The position numbers were made by a program, and so were the translations under genes. From positions 1-24,756 of the forward strand of contig DATJFQ010000091.1 in the NCBI GenBank assembly GCA_035495555.1: a stretch of DNA of 24,756 nt. Direction: 5' to 3'. Below, piece by piece: positions 1-6,738 of this stretch. The first letter of the stretch is position 1; every line of letters begins with the position of its first letter. Source of the DNA: DATJFQ01 sp035495555 (GTDB taxonomy: Bacteria > Acidobacteriota > Vicinamibacteria > Vicinamibacterales > 2-12-FULL-66-21). Under the pieces are notes generated by a model, which was not told the origin of the DNA, searched no databases, and saw nothing but the letters and a program-made list of their open reading frames with translations.

Positions 1-677
1 CGATCCTCCGGCGCCCAGTCGGGATCGAGCGGCGCCGCGATCACCCGGTCGAGCATCTCTTTGGCCTCCGCCTTCTTTCCCTCGTCCTGAAGCGTCTCCG
101 CGAGGAAGTACAGCGTCGCGGTGCTCTGCGGGTTGAACGTGAGCGCCTTGCGCAGGTGCGCTTCGGACTCCTTGTTGCTGCCGCCGAACAGGCCCGGCAC
201 CTTGTTGTACCAGCGGCCGAGCGCGCGGTCTGCTGATCCCTGTTGAAATGCGGGATCGATCTGCAGGACCGTTTCCAGCTCCTTCCTGATCTCGCCGCGA
301 TACTTCAGGCCCTGGCGCAGTCCGAACGATTCCGCGAGCGCGCCCATGTTCGCGGCGAGCCAGAAGTGGCCGTCGGGTTTGTTCGGCTCGAGCGCGACGG
401 CGGTTCGTGCGGCGGTGATGCCGTCCTCGAGCAGCTTTTTGCGCTCGGTCTCAGGCGCGTGACCTCCGAGCCAGTACCGCGCGCGCGCGAGCTTCCAGGC
501 CGACTCGAAATCGCGTGGATGCTGCGCCAGCCGGTCGGCCCAGATCTGCGCCGCCTCCCGTGCTTTCGAGAGATCTTCGCGCTGCGCATACAGCGTCTCG
601 GGAACCTGTTGCGCCGCGCGTGCATCAAAAGAGGCACCAGGAACGGCCATGTACAATACGAGAATGCAGGAAATCAT
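1..677 (-). CDS. TPR-containing exported protein, TatT-like (C-terminal part outside window)
   Basis: Reading leftwards, an open frame runs off the left edge of the window, so the C terminus is missing. The protein has helical tetratricopeptide-like segments: an early block with AWKLARARYWLGG, a middle block with HFWLAANMGALAE, and a later block with ATLYFLAETLQDEGKKAEAK. The middle phrase DRALGRWYNKVPGLFGG resembles the TatT/TRAP-associated TPR family, which are usually periplasmic scaffold proteins. I chose the ATG at 677 because it gives a plausible signal peptide (MISCILVLYMAVPGASF, then an ARA site). The alternative ATG at 650 would leave no signal sequence. With the 677 start, the 5' end overlaps the divergent folE start by 14 bp. 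No clear promoter for this gene is visible. The TPR nature is fairly secure; the family name and start are less so. Confidence 0.75.
   Translation of the reverse strand, partial: MISCILVLYMAVPGASFDARAAQQVPETLYAQREDLSKAREAAQIWADRLAQHPRDFESAWKLARARYWLGGHAPETERKKLLEDGITAARTAVALEPNKPDGHFWLAANMGALAESFGLRQGLKYRGEIRKELETVLQIDPAFQQGSADRALGRWYNKVPGLFGGSNKESEAHLRKALTFNPQSTATLYFLAETLQDEGKKAEAKEMLDRVIAAPLDPDWAPED
651..656 (+). promoter_or_regulatory. -10-like box of folE (TACAAT), leaderless arrangement
   Basis: TACAAT ends 7 nt before the folE ATG at 664, so transcription would begin at or next to the start codon. No Shine-Dalgarno sequence is present. No convincing -35 hexamer is visible. It lies inside the beginning of the divergent TPR gene. 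Confidence 0.5.
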
Positions 678-1281
678 CGCTCGAATGCTCGCAGAACTCG
701 GGGAGGATCCGTCACGCGAGGGGCTGCGCGATACGCCCAAACGAGTGGAAAAAGCCCTGCGCTTCCTCACGAGCGGTTACACCGCGGACGTCGATGCGGT
801 GCTCAACAACGCGCTGTTCACCGTCGATTATAACGAGATGGTCATCGTCAAGGACATCGACTACTACAGCCTCTGCGAGCACCATCTGCTGCCGTTTTTC
901 GGAAAGGTGCACATCGCGTACATCCCCAACGGGAAGGTGATCGGTCTGAGCAAGATCCCCCGGCTGGTCGACGTCTTCGCGCGCCGGCTCCAGATTCAGG
1001 AGCGCATGACGAACGAGATCGCCGAGACCATCCGCGAGAAGATCCGTCCCCTCGGCGTGGCGGTCGTGTGCGAGGGCACGCACCTGTGCATGGCCATGCG
1101 CGGCGTGGAGAAGCAGAACTCGTTTGCGATCACGAGCGCGATGCTCGGCGCCTTCCAGTCGGACGCGCGCACGCGCATGGAATTCCTCGAGTTGATCAAA
1201 CGGGCCGATGTCGGTCCGCTGCGCCGCTCACTGCTGCGCGCCGAGCATGATTTCGTGGAGACGCCGGACGCCTTCGGTTAA
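664..1281 (+). CDS. folE: GTP cyclohydrolase I
   Basis: FolE converts GTP to 7,8-dihydroneopterin triphosphate, the first step of tetrahydrofolate (and often queuosine or biopterin) synthesis, in the cytosol. The protein is 205 aa from the ATG at 664. The N-terminal GEDPSREGLRDTPKRV and the zinc ligands of the family are all present: Cys71 and His74 in SLCEHHLLPFFGKVH, and Cys142 in GTHLCMAMRG. The QNSFAITSAMLG segment is also canonical. An in-frame ATG at 649 exists, but the family alignment and the -10 box at 651-656 favour 664. The last ~25 residues (after FLELI) are a tail beyond the usual fold. Its end is encoded where the gene overlaps the convergent BtuF-like gene by 54 bp. Confidence 0.95.
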   Translation: MQEIIARMLAELGEDPSREGLRDTPKRVEKALRFLTSGYTADVDAVLNNALFTVDYNEMVIVKDIDYYSLCEHHLLPFFGKVHIAYIPNGKVIGLSKIPRLVDVFARRLQIQERMTNEIAETIREKIRPLGVAVVCEGTHLCMAMRGVEKQNSFAITSAMLGAFQSDARTRMEFLELIKRADVGPLRRSLLRAEHDFVETPDAFG

Positions 1282-2013
1282 CGAGGCCGGCCCCGGCTGC
1301 AGGATGTAGGTCGACTTGATTTCGTGGATGCGGTCATGGCGTACTGCGTCCACGGCATCCCAGCCCTCGCGCGAGACGATCGTCCGCTTCTTCATCGCCT
1401 TCCCGCACCACGACGCGACAATGACTTCAGGGTTGCGGGCGCGCACGGCCGCCGGGTCGACGATCCGCTGTCTCCCGAGGCGCGCGGTCCGCAGCTCCGG
1501 GAAAATGGGCTCGCCGCCGGCGATCTCGACGAGCTCTTCGACCCAGGCGATTCCGGAGATCAGCGGGTCGTCCCACTCTTCGAAAAACACGCGCGGCCTG
1601 CGCGGCAGCGCCCGTCCCGCAGCGGCGATCCGGTCGAGATCAGCGGCCAGCGTCGACGCGAGCGCCTCCGCTTTCTCCGCGCAGCCCACCAGCCCGCCGA
1701 CGATGCGGATCATCTGCAGGATTTCTGGGACGGTCCGCTGATTGAACGTGTAGACGGCGTAGCCGCGGCGGATCAGTTCTCGCGCGATGTCCGCCTGCAG
1801 ATCCGAGAACGCCAGAATCAGATCCGGCTCGAGGGCGTCGATCTTCTCGAACCGCGCGTTGATGAACGCCGAGACCTTCGGCTTCGCGCGCGCTTCGGGC
1901 GGCCGCACGGTGTAGCCGGAGACGCCGACGACTCGATCCCCTTCGCCAAGCAGGTACAGCGTCTCGGTCGTTTCCTCCGTGAGACAGATAATGCGCGATG
2001 GATAGGTGCTCAC
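1228..2013 (-). CDS. BtuF-like cobalamin-binding (ABC substrate-binding fold) protein, no signal peptide
   Basis: A 261-aa protein of the periplasmic-binding-protein fold seen in BtuF/FepB (COG0614). Family features include the opening SRIICLTEETTETLYLLG, GVSGYTVRPPEA, the helix-linked PDLILAFSDLQADIARELI and FFEEWDDPLISGIAWVEEL in the second lobe. Close relatives are annotated as cobalamin-binding proteins. The frame is open upstream to 2166, but that part translates as low-complexity Arg/Pro/Ala. The GTG at 2013 places VSTYPSRII at the N terminus, just after a good TATAAT. With this start there is no signal peptide, so the protein may be cytosolic. No BtuC or BtuD permease or ATPase lies nearby. 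The 3' end overlaps folE by 54 bp on the opposite strand. Ligand assignment is inference. Confidence 0.85.
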   Translation of the reverse strand: MSTYPSRIICLTEETTETLYLLGEGDRVVGVSGYTVRPPEARAKPKVSAFINARFEKIDALEPDLILAFSDLQADIARELIRRGYAVYTFNQRTVPEILQMIRIVGGLVGCAEKAEALASTLAADLDRIAAAGRALPRRPRVFFEEWDDPLISGIAWVEELVEIAGGEPIFPELRTARLGRQRIVDPAAVRARNPEVIVASWCGKAMKKRTIVSREGWDAVDAVRHDRIHEIKSTYILQPGPASLTEGVRRLHEIMLGAQQ

Positions 2014-2025
2014 GGCGGATTGAAA

Positions 2026-2033
2026 ATTATACT
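2026..2033. promoter_or_regulatory. Shared bidirectional -10 element ATTATACT
   Basis: On the plus strand TATACT (2028-2033) ends 6 nt before the ATG at 2040. On the minus strand TATAAT (2031 down to 2026) lies 12 nt before the GTG at 2013. The two -10 boxes overlap in one octamer. Neither side has a recognisable -35 or Shine-Dalgarno sequence. The same octamer recurs at 19885-19892 between another divergent pair. Confidence 0.65.
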
Positions 2034-2039
2034 GGGCGG

Positions 2040-2714
2040 ATGAGAACCTCTCGTCTGCTCGCTCTCGCCATGGTCGCGGCCCTGGCCGCCGCGCCGGCGT
2101 CCGCGCAATCGCGCCGCCGTCCCGCGCCCAGGAAGCCGGCCGCACGTCCTGCCCCGGCCCCGGCACAGAAGACGAGCACGCCGGAGGTGAAGTGCCCGTC
2201 GCTCATCGGCATGGGGGTGAAGACGATCCGCAGCTTCTGCGACGTGCCCGCCGGTACCGACCCGCAGCAGGGGATCGTGGTCACGCTGCCGCCGCACTCG
2301 GGAACCGCCACGCTGTCGTTCGACCTGCACGCGCGGCACACGTATTCGGAGGAGCTGACCAGGAGCGGCAAGGGCTACTCACGCTATCGCGCCATCATCG
2401 GCGTGCTCACGATGAAAGGCGACCTGCTCACGCGCGCGGCGGTCGAAGCGGAATTCCGGACGGCGTCCGATCTCTTCGATCGGATCGGCGGAGGCGCCGG
2501 CCCTGGCGGCGTCAAGGCGGTGGCCCCCGTCGGGCGCGAACAGGTGCTCCTCACGATCCCCGCCGACGTCAATCAGGTGAGCATCCTCGGTGAAACGCTC
2601 GACGCCATCACGCCCGCCGGCCACGAAACCGTCGTCCTCCCCGGCCGCCCAGTCGCCGTCGTCAGCAACGTGCTCGTCGAGTACAGGCCCGCCCCGGTGA
2701 AGAAAAAACGGTAG
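2040..2714 (+). CDS. Secreted hypothetical protein with Pro/Ala/Arg linker
   Basis: A 224-aa protein that I do not recognise. It starts with a textbook signal peptide (MRTSRLLALAMVAALAAAPASAQ), followed by a Pro/Ala/Arg/Lys-rich linker of about 25 residues. A compact domain begins near VKCPSLIGMGVKTIRSFCDV, whose two cysteines could form a disulfide after export. The domain looks beta-rich (GIVVTLPPHSGTATLSFDLH, EQVLLTIPADVNQVSILGE) and the protein ends with a basic KKKR. The start at 2040 is preferred because the signal peptide begins there and a -10 box ends 6 nt upstream; the longer open frame from 1998 adds only non-hydrophobic residues. It is divergent from the BtuF-like gene and convergent with the LON-domain gene. 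Confidence 0.8.
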   Translation: MRTSRLLALAMVAALAAAPASAQSRRRPAPRKPAARPAPAPAQKTSTPEVKCPSLIGMGVKTIRSFCDVPAGTDPQQGIVVTLPPHSGTATLSFDLHARHTYSEELTRSGKGYSRYRAIIGVLTMKGDLLTRAAVEAEFRTASDLFDRIGGGAGPGGVKAVAPVGREQVLLTIPADVNQVSILGETLDAITPAGHETVVLPGRPVAVVSNVLVEYRPAPVKKKR

Positions 2715-2732
2715 GGCCCGCCGCGTCAATTC

Positions 2733-2767
2733 GGAGTTGGGAGTTGGGAGTTGGGAGTGGGGAGTTG
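2733..2767 (+). repeat. Heptamer tandem repeat GGAGTTG x5
   Basis: Five consecutive 7-bp units, GGAGTTG with one GGAGTGG variant, fill the gap between two convergent genes. The repeat ends 2 bp before the stop codon of the LON-domain gene at 2770. Confidence 0.9.
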
Positions 2768-2769
2768 AC

Positions 2770-3396
2770 TCAATTCACAACCTTGTCCCACGGATGCCTC
2801 GCGACGATCACCTTCATTTCCAGCAGTTCGATCAACGAGTGGCAGCGCTCGAGCAGGCCCTCGCGTTCGAGGAGCGCCTGCTTCTCGACCGGCTCGAACT
2901 CCATGTATTGCGCCAGCGCGTTGACGAGTTCCTCGTCGGACATGGCCGCCGGCATCCTGGGTTCCTGACGGCCGACAGGCTGCGGCACGAGCAACGCTTC
3001 GAGACGCTGCCGGGCGGTGTGCATTTCTTCGCGAAAGGTCTCCGGTGCCGGTTCGCGCACGCTGTCGACCTGCGCCATCCGGTACGGACGCCCGTCGTCT
3101 TCGCCAATCACACGGAATTTCTCCATCCCGCGCAGGACGATGTCGAAGTGGCCTTCGGGGAGGCGCTCGGAATGGGTGATGACCCCGGCACATCCGATGG
3201 GATACACGGGCGGGCGGCCGGTGTACTGCGGCTCCCAGCCGGGCCGCAGCAGCACCATCCCGATGATGCGGTCTCCACGCAGCGCCTCCTCCACCATCTG
3301 CCGGTACCGAGCCTCGAAAATATGCAGCGGCAGGAACACGTTGGGGAACAGGACGACGTCCGGGAGCGGGAAGATGGGGATCGTCGGTGGCAGCAT
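2770..3396 (-). CDS. LON substrate-binding domain protein (stand-alone Lon N-domain)
   Basis: A 208-aa protein equivalent to the N-terminal substrate-recognition domain of Lon protease without the ATPase or protease parts. The opening is characteristic: IPIFPLPDVVLFPNVFLPLHIFE, then RYRQMVEEAL, GCAGVITHSERLPEGHFDIV and GMEKFRV. A helical C-terminal half follows (DEELVNALAQYMEFEPVEKQ). Stand-alone versions are common in bacteria, and their role is not well defined. I placed the start at ATG 3396 because the open frame upstream (to 3498) merely translates the CAATCTG/GATTGC repeats. It follows the VWA gene on the same strand with 105 bp of hairpin-forming repeats between, so co-transcription is possible but uncertain. 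Confidence 0.88.
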   Translation of the reverse strand: MLPPTIPIFPLPDVVLFPNVFLPLHIFEARYRQMVEEALRGDRIIGMVLLRPGWEPQYTGRPPVYPIGCAGVITHSERLPEGHFDIVLRGMEKFRVIGEDDGRPYRMAQVDSVREPAPETFREEMHTARQRLEALLVPQPVGRQEPRMPAAMSDEELVNALAQYMEFEPVEKQALLEREGLLERCHSLIELLEMKVIVARHPWDKVVN

Positions 3397-3407
3397 GGCG
3401 CAGCGGA

Positions 3408-3501
3408 AATTGCTGATTGCTGATTGCAGACTGCAGATTGATTTCTGGATTGCGGATTGAGGATTCGAAATCTTCAATCTGCAATCCGCAATCTGCAATT
3501 C
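3408..3501. repeat. Inverted GATTGC / GCAATC heptamer repeats
   Basis: The left half carries 7-bp spaced GCTGATT/GCAGATT units and the right half carries CAATCTG/CAATCCG units. The halves are reverse complements around about 3458-3466, so the stretch can fold into one long hairpin. It fills the whole VWA-LON intergenic gap. The same repeat family occurs at 8330-8402 and 18923-18957. Confidence 0.85.
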
Positions 3502-4824
3502 TCAGTGCACTGTTCTCGTTTTCTTGTCCATGTAATCCATCAGCACGTAGCGTCCCAGCGTTCGCGGGGTCGTGAAGTACGCCTTGCCGTGGCAGATCTG
3601 CGCGACCCTGCGGACGAAGCTGACGAGGTCGGGATCGCGCGCGAGCATGAACGTGTTAATCAGGATCCCCGACTTGCGGCATGCCGCGACCTCGGCGAAC
3701 GTCTCCGAGACGATGAACGGGTCGAGGCCGAAGGCGTTGCGATAGATGCGCCCGTCGGGCCGAGTCAGTGCCGAGGGCTTGCCGTCGGTAATCATCACGA
3801 TCTGCCGCATGTCCTTGTGCTGCCGGTCGAGGACGCGGCGCGCGAGCCGAAGGCCTTCGCGCGTGTTCGTGTAGTACGGTCCGACGCGCACGCGCGCGAG
3901 CTGCGACAACGGGATTTCCTCGGCCGAATCGTGGAAGAGCACGACTTTCAACGCGTCGCCCGGATACTGCATCCGAATCAGGTTCGAGAGCGCGAGCGCG
4001 ACGCGCTTGGCCGGCGTGAAGCGATCCTCGCCGTAGAGGATCATGCTGTGGCTGCAGTCGAGCATCAGCACCGTGGCGCAGGAACTCTGATATTCGCCCT
4101 GCGCCACCATGAGATCTTCATAGTCGACGGCGATGCCGTTCGAGGCGCCAGGAGCGGCGGCCGAGTGGCGATCGGCGGCCATCGTCGATCGTTCGTCGTG
4201 CGTCGAACGGGTGCGCAGCACCGCATTGAGAATCGTCGCGCTCGCGTCGAGGTTCATCGTATCGCCGAACTCGTACGGCTTCGGGGCGCCGCTGGCTTCG
4301 ATGCCGGTCGCCATCTCGCGCGTGTCGTGGCGGCCGAGGCTGCTTCTGCCGACCGACCCCAGCAGGTCGCGCAGCGCTTTGTAGCCGAGGAAATCCAGGC
4401 TCTTGTCGGTGATCTCGAACCGGAACTGGCGCGGATCGCCCATCCCGCCGCCGCCGGTCTCGCGGTCCGAGCGTTGACGCTCGAGATCGGGTGCGCCCGA
4501 GAGATATCCCTGCGACTGCAGCTTTTCGATGATCTTCTGAATCAACGCATCGAGGCGCGCCTCGGCATCGTCGGCGTCTTTCCAGTCTTTCCCGAGGAGC
4601 TGTTCGAGCGTTTCGTCCGACAGCAGTCCGCCGTTGAGGATGGCTTCGAGGATCGCGTCGTGGAGCGCCTGCCACGAATGGCCGTCCTGGTCGTCGTCGT
4701 AGACGCCATACGGGTTGTCGAAGCCGCTGCCGAGCAGCATATCCGACAGCTTCGACAGCAGATCCTCGAGGTCGAGCCCATCGAGGTCTTCGCCCGTAAA
4801 CTTCGAGTACCGATACCTGGCCAT
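3502..4824 (-). CDS. VWA-domain protein, partner of MoxR/ChlI-like ATPase
   Basis: A 440-aa protein. The N-terminal ~240 residues are acidic and helical (DGLDLEDLLSKLSDMLLGSG, then EARLDALIQKIIEKLQSQGY). A von Willebrand factor A domain occupies roughly 250-430. Its metal-ion-dependent adhesion site is complete: Asp256-x-Ser258-x-Ser260 in MLDCSHSM, a threonine in YYTNTREG (319-321) and Asp347 in MITDGKPS. No signal peptide is visible, so the protein is probably cytosolic. It starts 40 bp after the ATPase gene on the same strand. MoxR/ChlI ATPases with VWA partners act like the chelatase I/D pair, using ATP to remodel or insert metal into a client. I recall a similar pair in mycobacteria (Rv0958/Rv0959). 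The client is unknown. Confidence 0.88.
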   Translation of the reverse strand: MARYRYSKFTGEDLDGLDLEDLLSKLSDMLLGSGFDNPYGVYDDDQDGHSWQALHDAILEAILNGGLLSDETLEQLLGKDWKDADDAEARLDALIQKIIEKLQSQGYLSGAPDLERQRSDRETGGGGMGDPRQFRFEITDKSLDFLGYKALRDLLGSVGRSSLGRHDTREMATGIEASGAPKPYEFGDTMNLDASATILNAVLRTRSTHDERSTMAADRHSAAAPGASNGIAVDYEDLMVAQGEYQSSCATVLMLDCSHSMILYGEDRFTPAKRVALALSNLIRMQYPGDALKVVLFHDSAEEIPLSQLARVRVGPYYTNTREGLRLARRVLDRQHKDMRQIVMITDGKPSALTRPDGRIYRNAFGLDPFIVSETFAEVAACRKSGILINTFMLARDPDLVSFVRRVAQICHGKAYFTTPRTLGRYVLMDYMDKKTRTVH

Positions 4825-4864
4825 GGTGCGTCAGCGATCCGCGCAGACTGCGGATCTGCAAATC

Positions 4865-6373
4865 TCAGTTGTAATACTTCTTTTTGCCGCCCTGGATGGG
4901 GAAGTCGCGGTCGGCCAGTGGTTCGGCGATTCGCGGCCCCGTTCGCTTCATCGGCTCGGCGGCCGAGAACTGGCCCTCATCCGTCCGGCTGATCTTCCGC
5001 TGCGCGTAGAGCCCTTCGAGGACGAAGTCGACCGCCGAGGCGAGCACGGCGTCCGACGGTCGCTTTCCGGCGATTTGCCGTGCGATGTCCTGAAGCCCCT
5101 GCACCTGTTCGGTGCGCGACAGGAGCTCGCGGGAGGAGAGCGTATCGTCGACGGCGAGGTTCCCGCCGAGATCGAACCAGTCGGTGACCTGACGCAGATC
5201 GGCGTTCGGCAGCCAGCCGTTGAACACGTCCCCGGCCGCGGAGCGAATCAGCTCCCGCGCGACGTTGTCGGCGCCTTTGAGTTCACCCTCGTACTCCAGT
5301 TCGAACTTGCCGGTAATCGCGGGCAATGCGGCATACACGTCCGTGATCCGCGGAACCGCGACCGCTTCTCCGCACGCGAGCGCGCGCCGCTCGGCGTTCG
5401 ACACGACGTTCTCGAGGAGCGAAATGGGCAGCCGCTGGCTGACGCCCGACCGCTTGTCGATTTTCGCGTCCTGCCTCGCTTTGAACGCGACCTCCTCGAC
5501 GACTTCGCGAACGAAGGCGGGAATCGACGCCGCCAGGTCCTGATGCGCTCGGTCCGTCCACGCTTCCTGCTGCGTGATCTGCAGCGCCTGGTGACGCGTG
5601 GCCGGGTAATGCGTCCGGATTTCCGAGCCGATGCGGTCCTTGAGCGGCGTGATGATCTTGCCGCGGGCGGTGTAGTCCTCGGGGTTCGCGCTGAAGACCA
5701 TGAGCAGATCCAGCGGCAGCCGCACCGGGTAGCCTTTGATCTGCACGTCGCCTTCCTGGAGGATGTTGAACAGGCCGACCTGGATCTTTCCCGCGAGGTC
5801 GGGCAGCTCGTTGATCGCGAAGATGCCGCGGTTGGCTCTCGGCACCAGCCCGTAGTGCATCGTCATCTCGTCGGCCAGTTCCAGGCTCGCGCGTGCCGCT
5901 TTGATCGGATCCAGATCGCCGATCATGTCGGCAATCGTGACGTCGGGCGTTGCGAGTTTCTCGATGTAGCGCTGTTCGGGCGCGAGCCACGCGACCGGCA
6001 GATCGTCGCCCGCGTCGCGCAACCTCGCGCGGCACGCGGCGCAGATCGGCTCCAGCGGATCGTCATGGATTTCGCACCCGGCGACAACGGGGAGTGCGGG
6101 ATCGAGCAGCGTGGTCAGCGTGCGCAGAATCCGCGTCTTCGCCTGGCCGCGAAGGCCGAGCAGGATGAAGTTGTGCCGGGAGAGGATCGCGTTGACGATC
6201 TGCGGGACGACGGTCTCGTCGTAGCCGACGATCCCGGGAAAGAGCGGTTCGCTGGTGCGCAGCTTCCGGATGAGGTTTCCGCGAATCTCGTTCTTCACGG
6301 GGCGGCGCGGAACGCGCCCGGCGTCGACGTCCTTACGGAGCGCGCCGAGAGTGGAGGCCTGGGGAGACGACAT
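4865..6373 (-). CDS. MoxR / magnesium-chelatase subunit I-like AAA+ ATPase
   Basis: A 502-aa cytosolic AAA+ protein. The Walker A is LLGLRGQAKT (about 71-80). The Walker B position reads GIFAINELPDL, with Asn188 before the catalytic Glu189 where most AAA+ proteins have Asp; I believe this is typical of this subfamily. Sensor 1 lies in SANPEDYTARG and the arginine-finger region in ITPLKDRIGSEIRTHYP. Between Walker A and B is a Cys/His cluster (Cys100, His103, Cys111, Cys114 in GCEIHDDPLEPICAAC) that could bind zinc. It is the first gene of a minus-strand set with the VWA partner, and is annotated in databases as 'magnesium chelatase' without evidence of chlorophyll synthesis. The ATG at 6373 has a TACCAT box 6 nt upstream and no Shine-Dalgarno. 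Confidence 0.9.
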   Translation of the reverse strand: MSSPQASTLGALRKDVDAGRVPRRPVKNEIRGNLIRKLRTSEPLFPGIVGYDETVVPQIVNAILSRHNFILLGLRGQAKTRILRTLTTLLDPALPVVAGCEIHDDPLEPICAACRARLRDAGDDLPVAWLAPEQRYIEKLATPDVTIADMIGDLDPIKAARASLELADEMTMHYGLVPRANRGIFAINELPDLAGKIQVGLFNILQEGDVQIKGYPVRLPLDLLMVFSANPEDYTARGKIITPLKDRIGSEIRTHYPATRHQALQITQQEAWTDRAHQDLAASIPAFVREVVEEVAFKARQDAKIDKRSGVSQRLPISLLENVVSNAERRALACGEAVAVPRITDVYAALPAITGKFELEYEGELKGADNVARELIRSAAGDVFNGWLPNADLRQVTDWFDLGGNLAVDDTLSSRELLSRTEQVQGLQDIARQIAGKRPSDAVLASAVDFVLEGLYAQRKISRTDEGQFSAAEPMKRTGPRIAEPLADRDFPIQGGKKKYYN

Positions 6374-6379
6374 GGATCG

Positions 6380-6385
6380 ATGGTA
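6380..6385 (-). promoter_or_regulatory. -10-like box of the AAA+ ATPase gene (TACCAT)
   Basis: On the minus strand TACCAT is followed by a 6-nt spacer (CGATCC) and the ATG at 6373, the same leaderless geometry as other genes in the window. The box is a weaker match than TATAAT and no -35 is visible. Confidence 0.35.
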
Positions 6386-6401
6386 TCACCCGGCCCAACA
6401 A

Positions 6402-6657
6402 GTTCTCGGGGTTCTCGGGTTCTCAGGTTCTCGGGGTTGGGTTCTCTCGGTTCTCTGGGTTCTCGGGGTTTGGTTCTCGGGCTCTCGGGGTGCCCGGGTT
6501 AGGTTCTCGGGTTGTTAAGGTTCTCGGTTGGGTTCTCGGGTTGTCAAGGTTCTCGCGTTGGGTTCTCAGGTTGCGAAGGTTCTCGCGGTCGGTTCTCGGG
6601 TTTCGGGGTTCTCGGGTTCTCGGGTTCTCGGATTCTCGTTCTCGGGTTCCCGGTTCT
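6402..6657. repeat. GGTTCTC-type repeat block, left arm
   Basis: About 255 bp composed almost wholly of GGTTCTCGG-like units spaced 7-9 nt apart. Within it, 6502-6530, 6531-6560 and 6561-6590 form three higher-order units of 29-30 nt. The sequence is the reverse complement in character of the GAGAACC block at 6843-7002, so together they are a large imperfect inverted repeat. It occupies the gap upstream of the ATPase gene; I see no gene in it. Confidence 0.9.
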
Positions 6658-6738
6658 GTGGTGCTCTCCGTTCCCAGGTTCGCTCGATTGCGGGGTTCGG
6701 CTCGGGTTTTCGGTGTGGTTCGTGAGAACCTGAGAGCC

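Noticed and set aside
2014..2166. Longer N terminus for the BtuF-like protein
   Set aside because: The extra residues are low-complexity and overlap the divergent gene and its signal peptide; the -10 box would lie inside the coding region.
4865..6373. Magnesium chelatase of (bacterio)chlorophyll synthesis
   Set aside because: No other bch genes are present, and the ATPase/VWA pair has the features of the non-photosynthetic MoxR/ChlI-like subfamily.
4715..6502. A 595-codon plus-strand open frame over the ATPase gene
   Set aside because: It lies antisense to the AAA+ and VWA genes, whose motifs are intact, and its composition is typical of a reverse-strand shadow.
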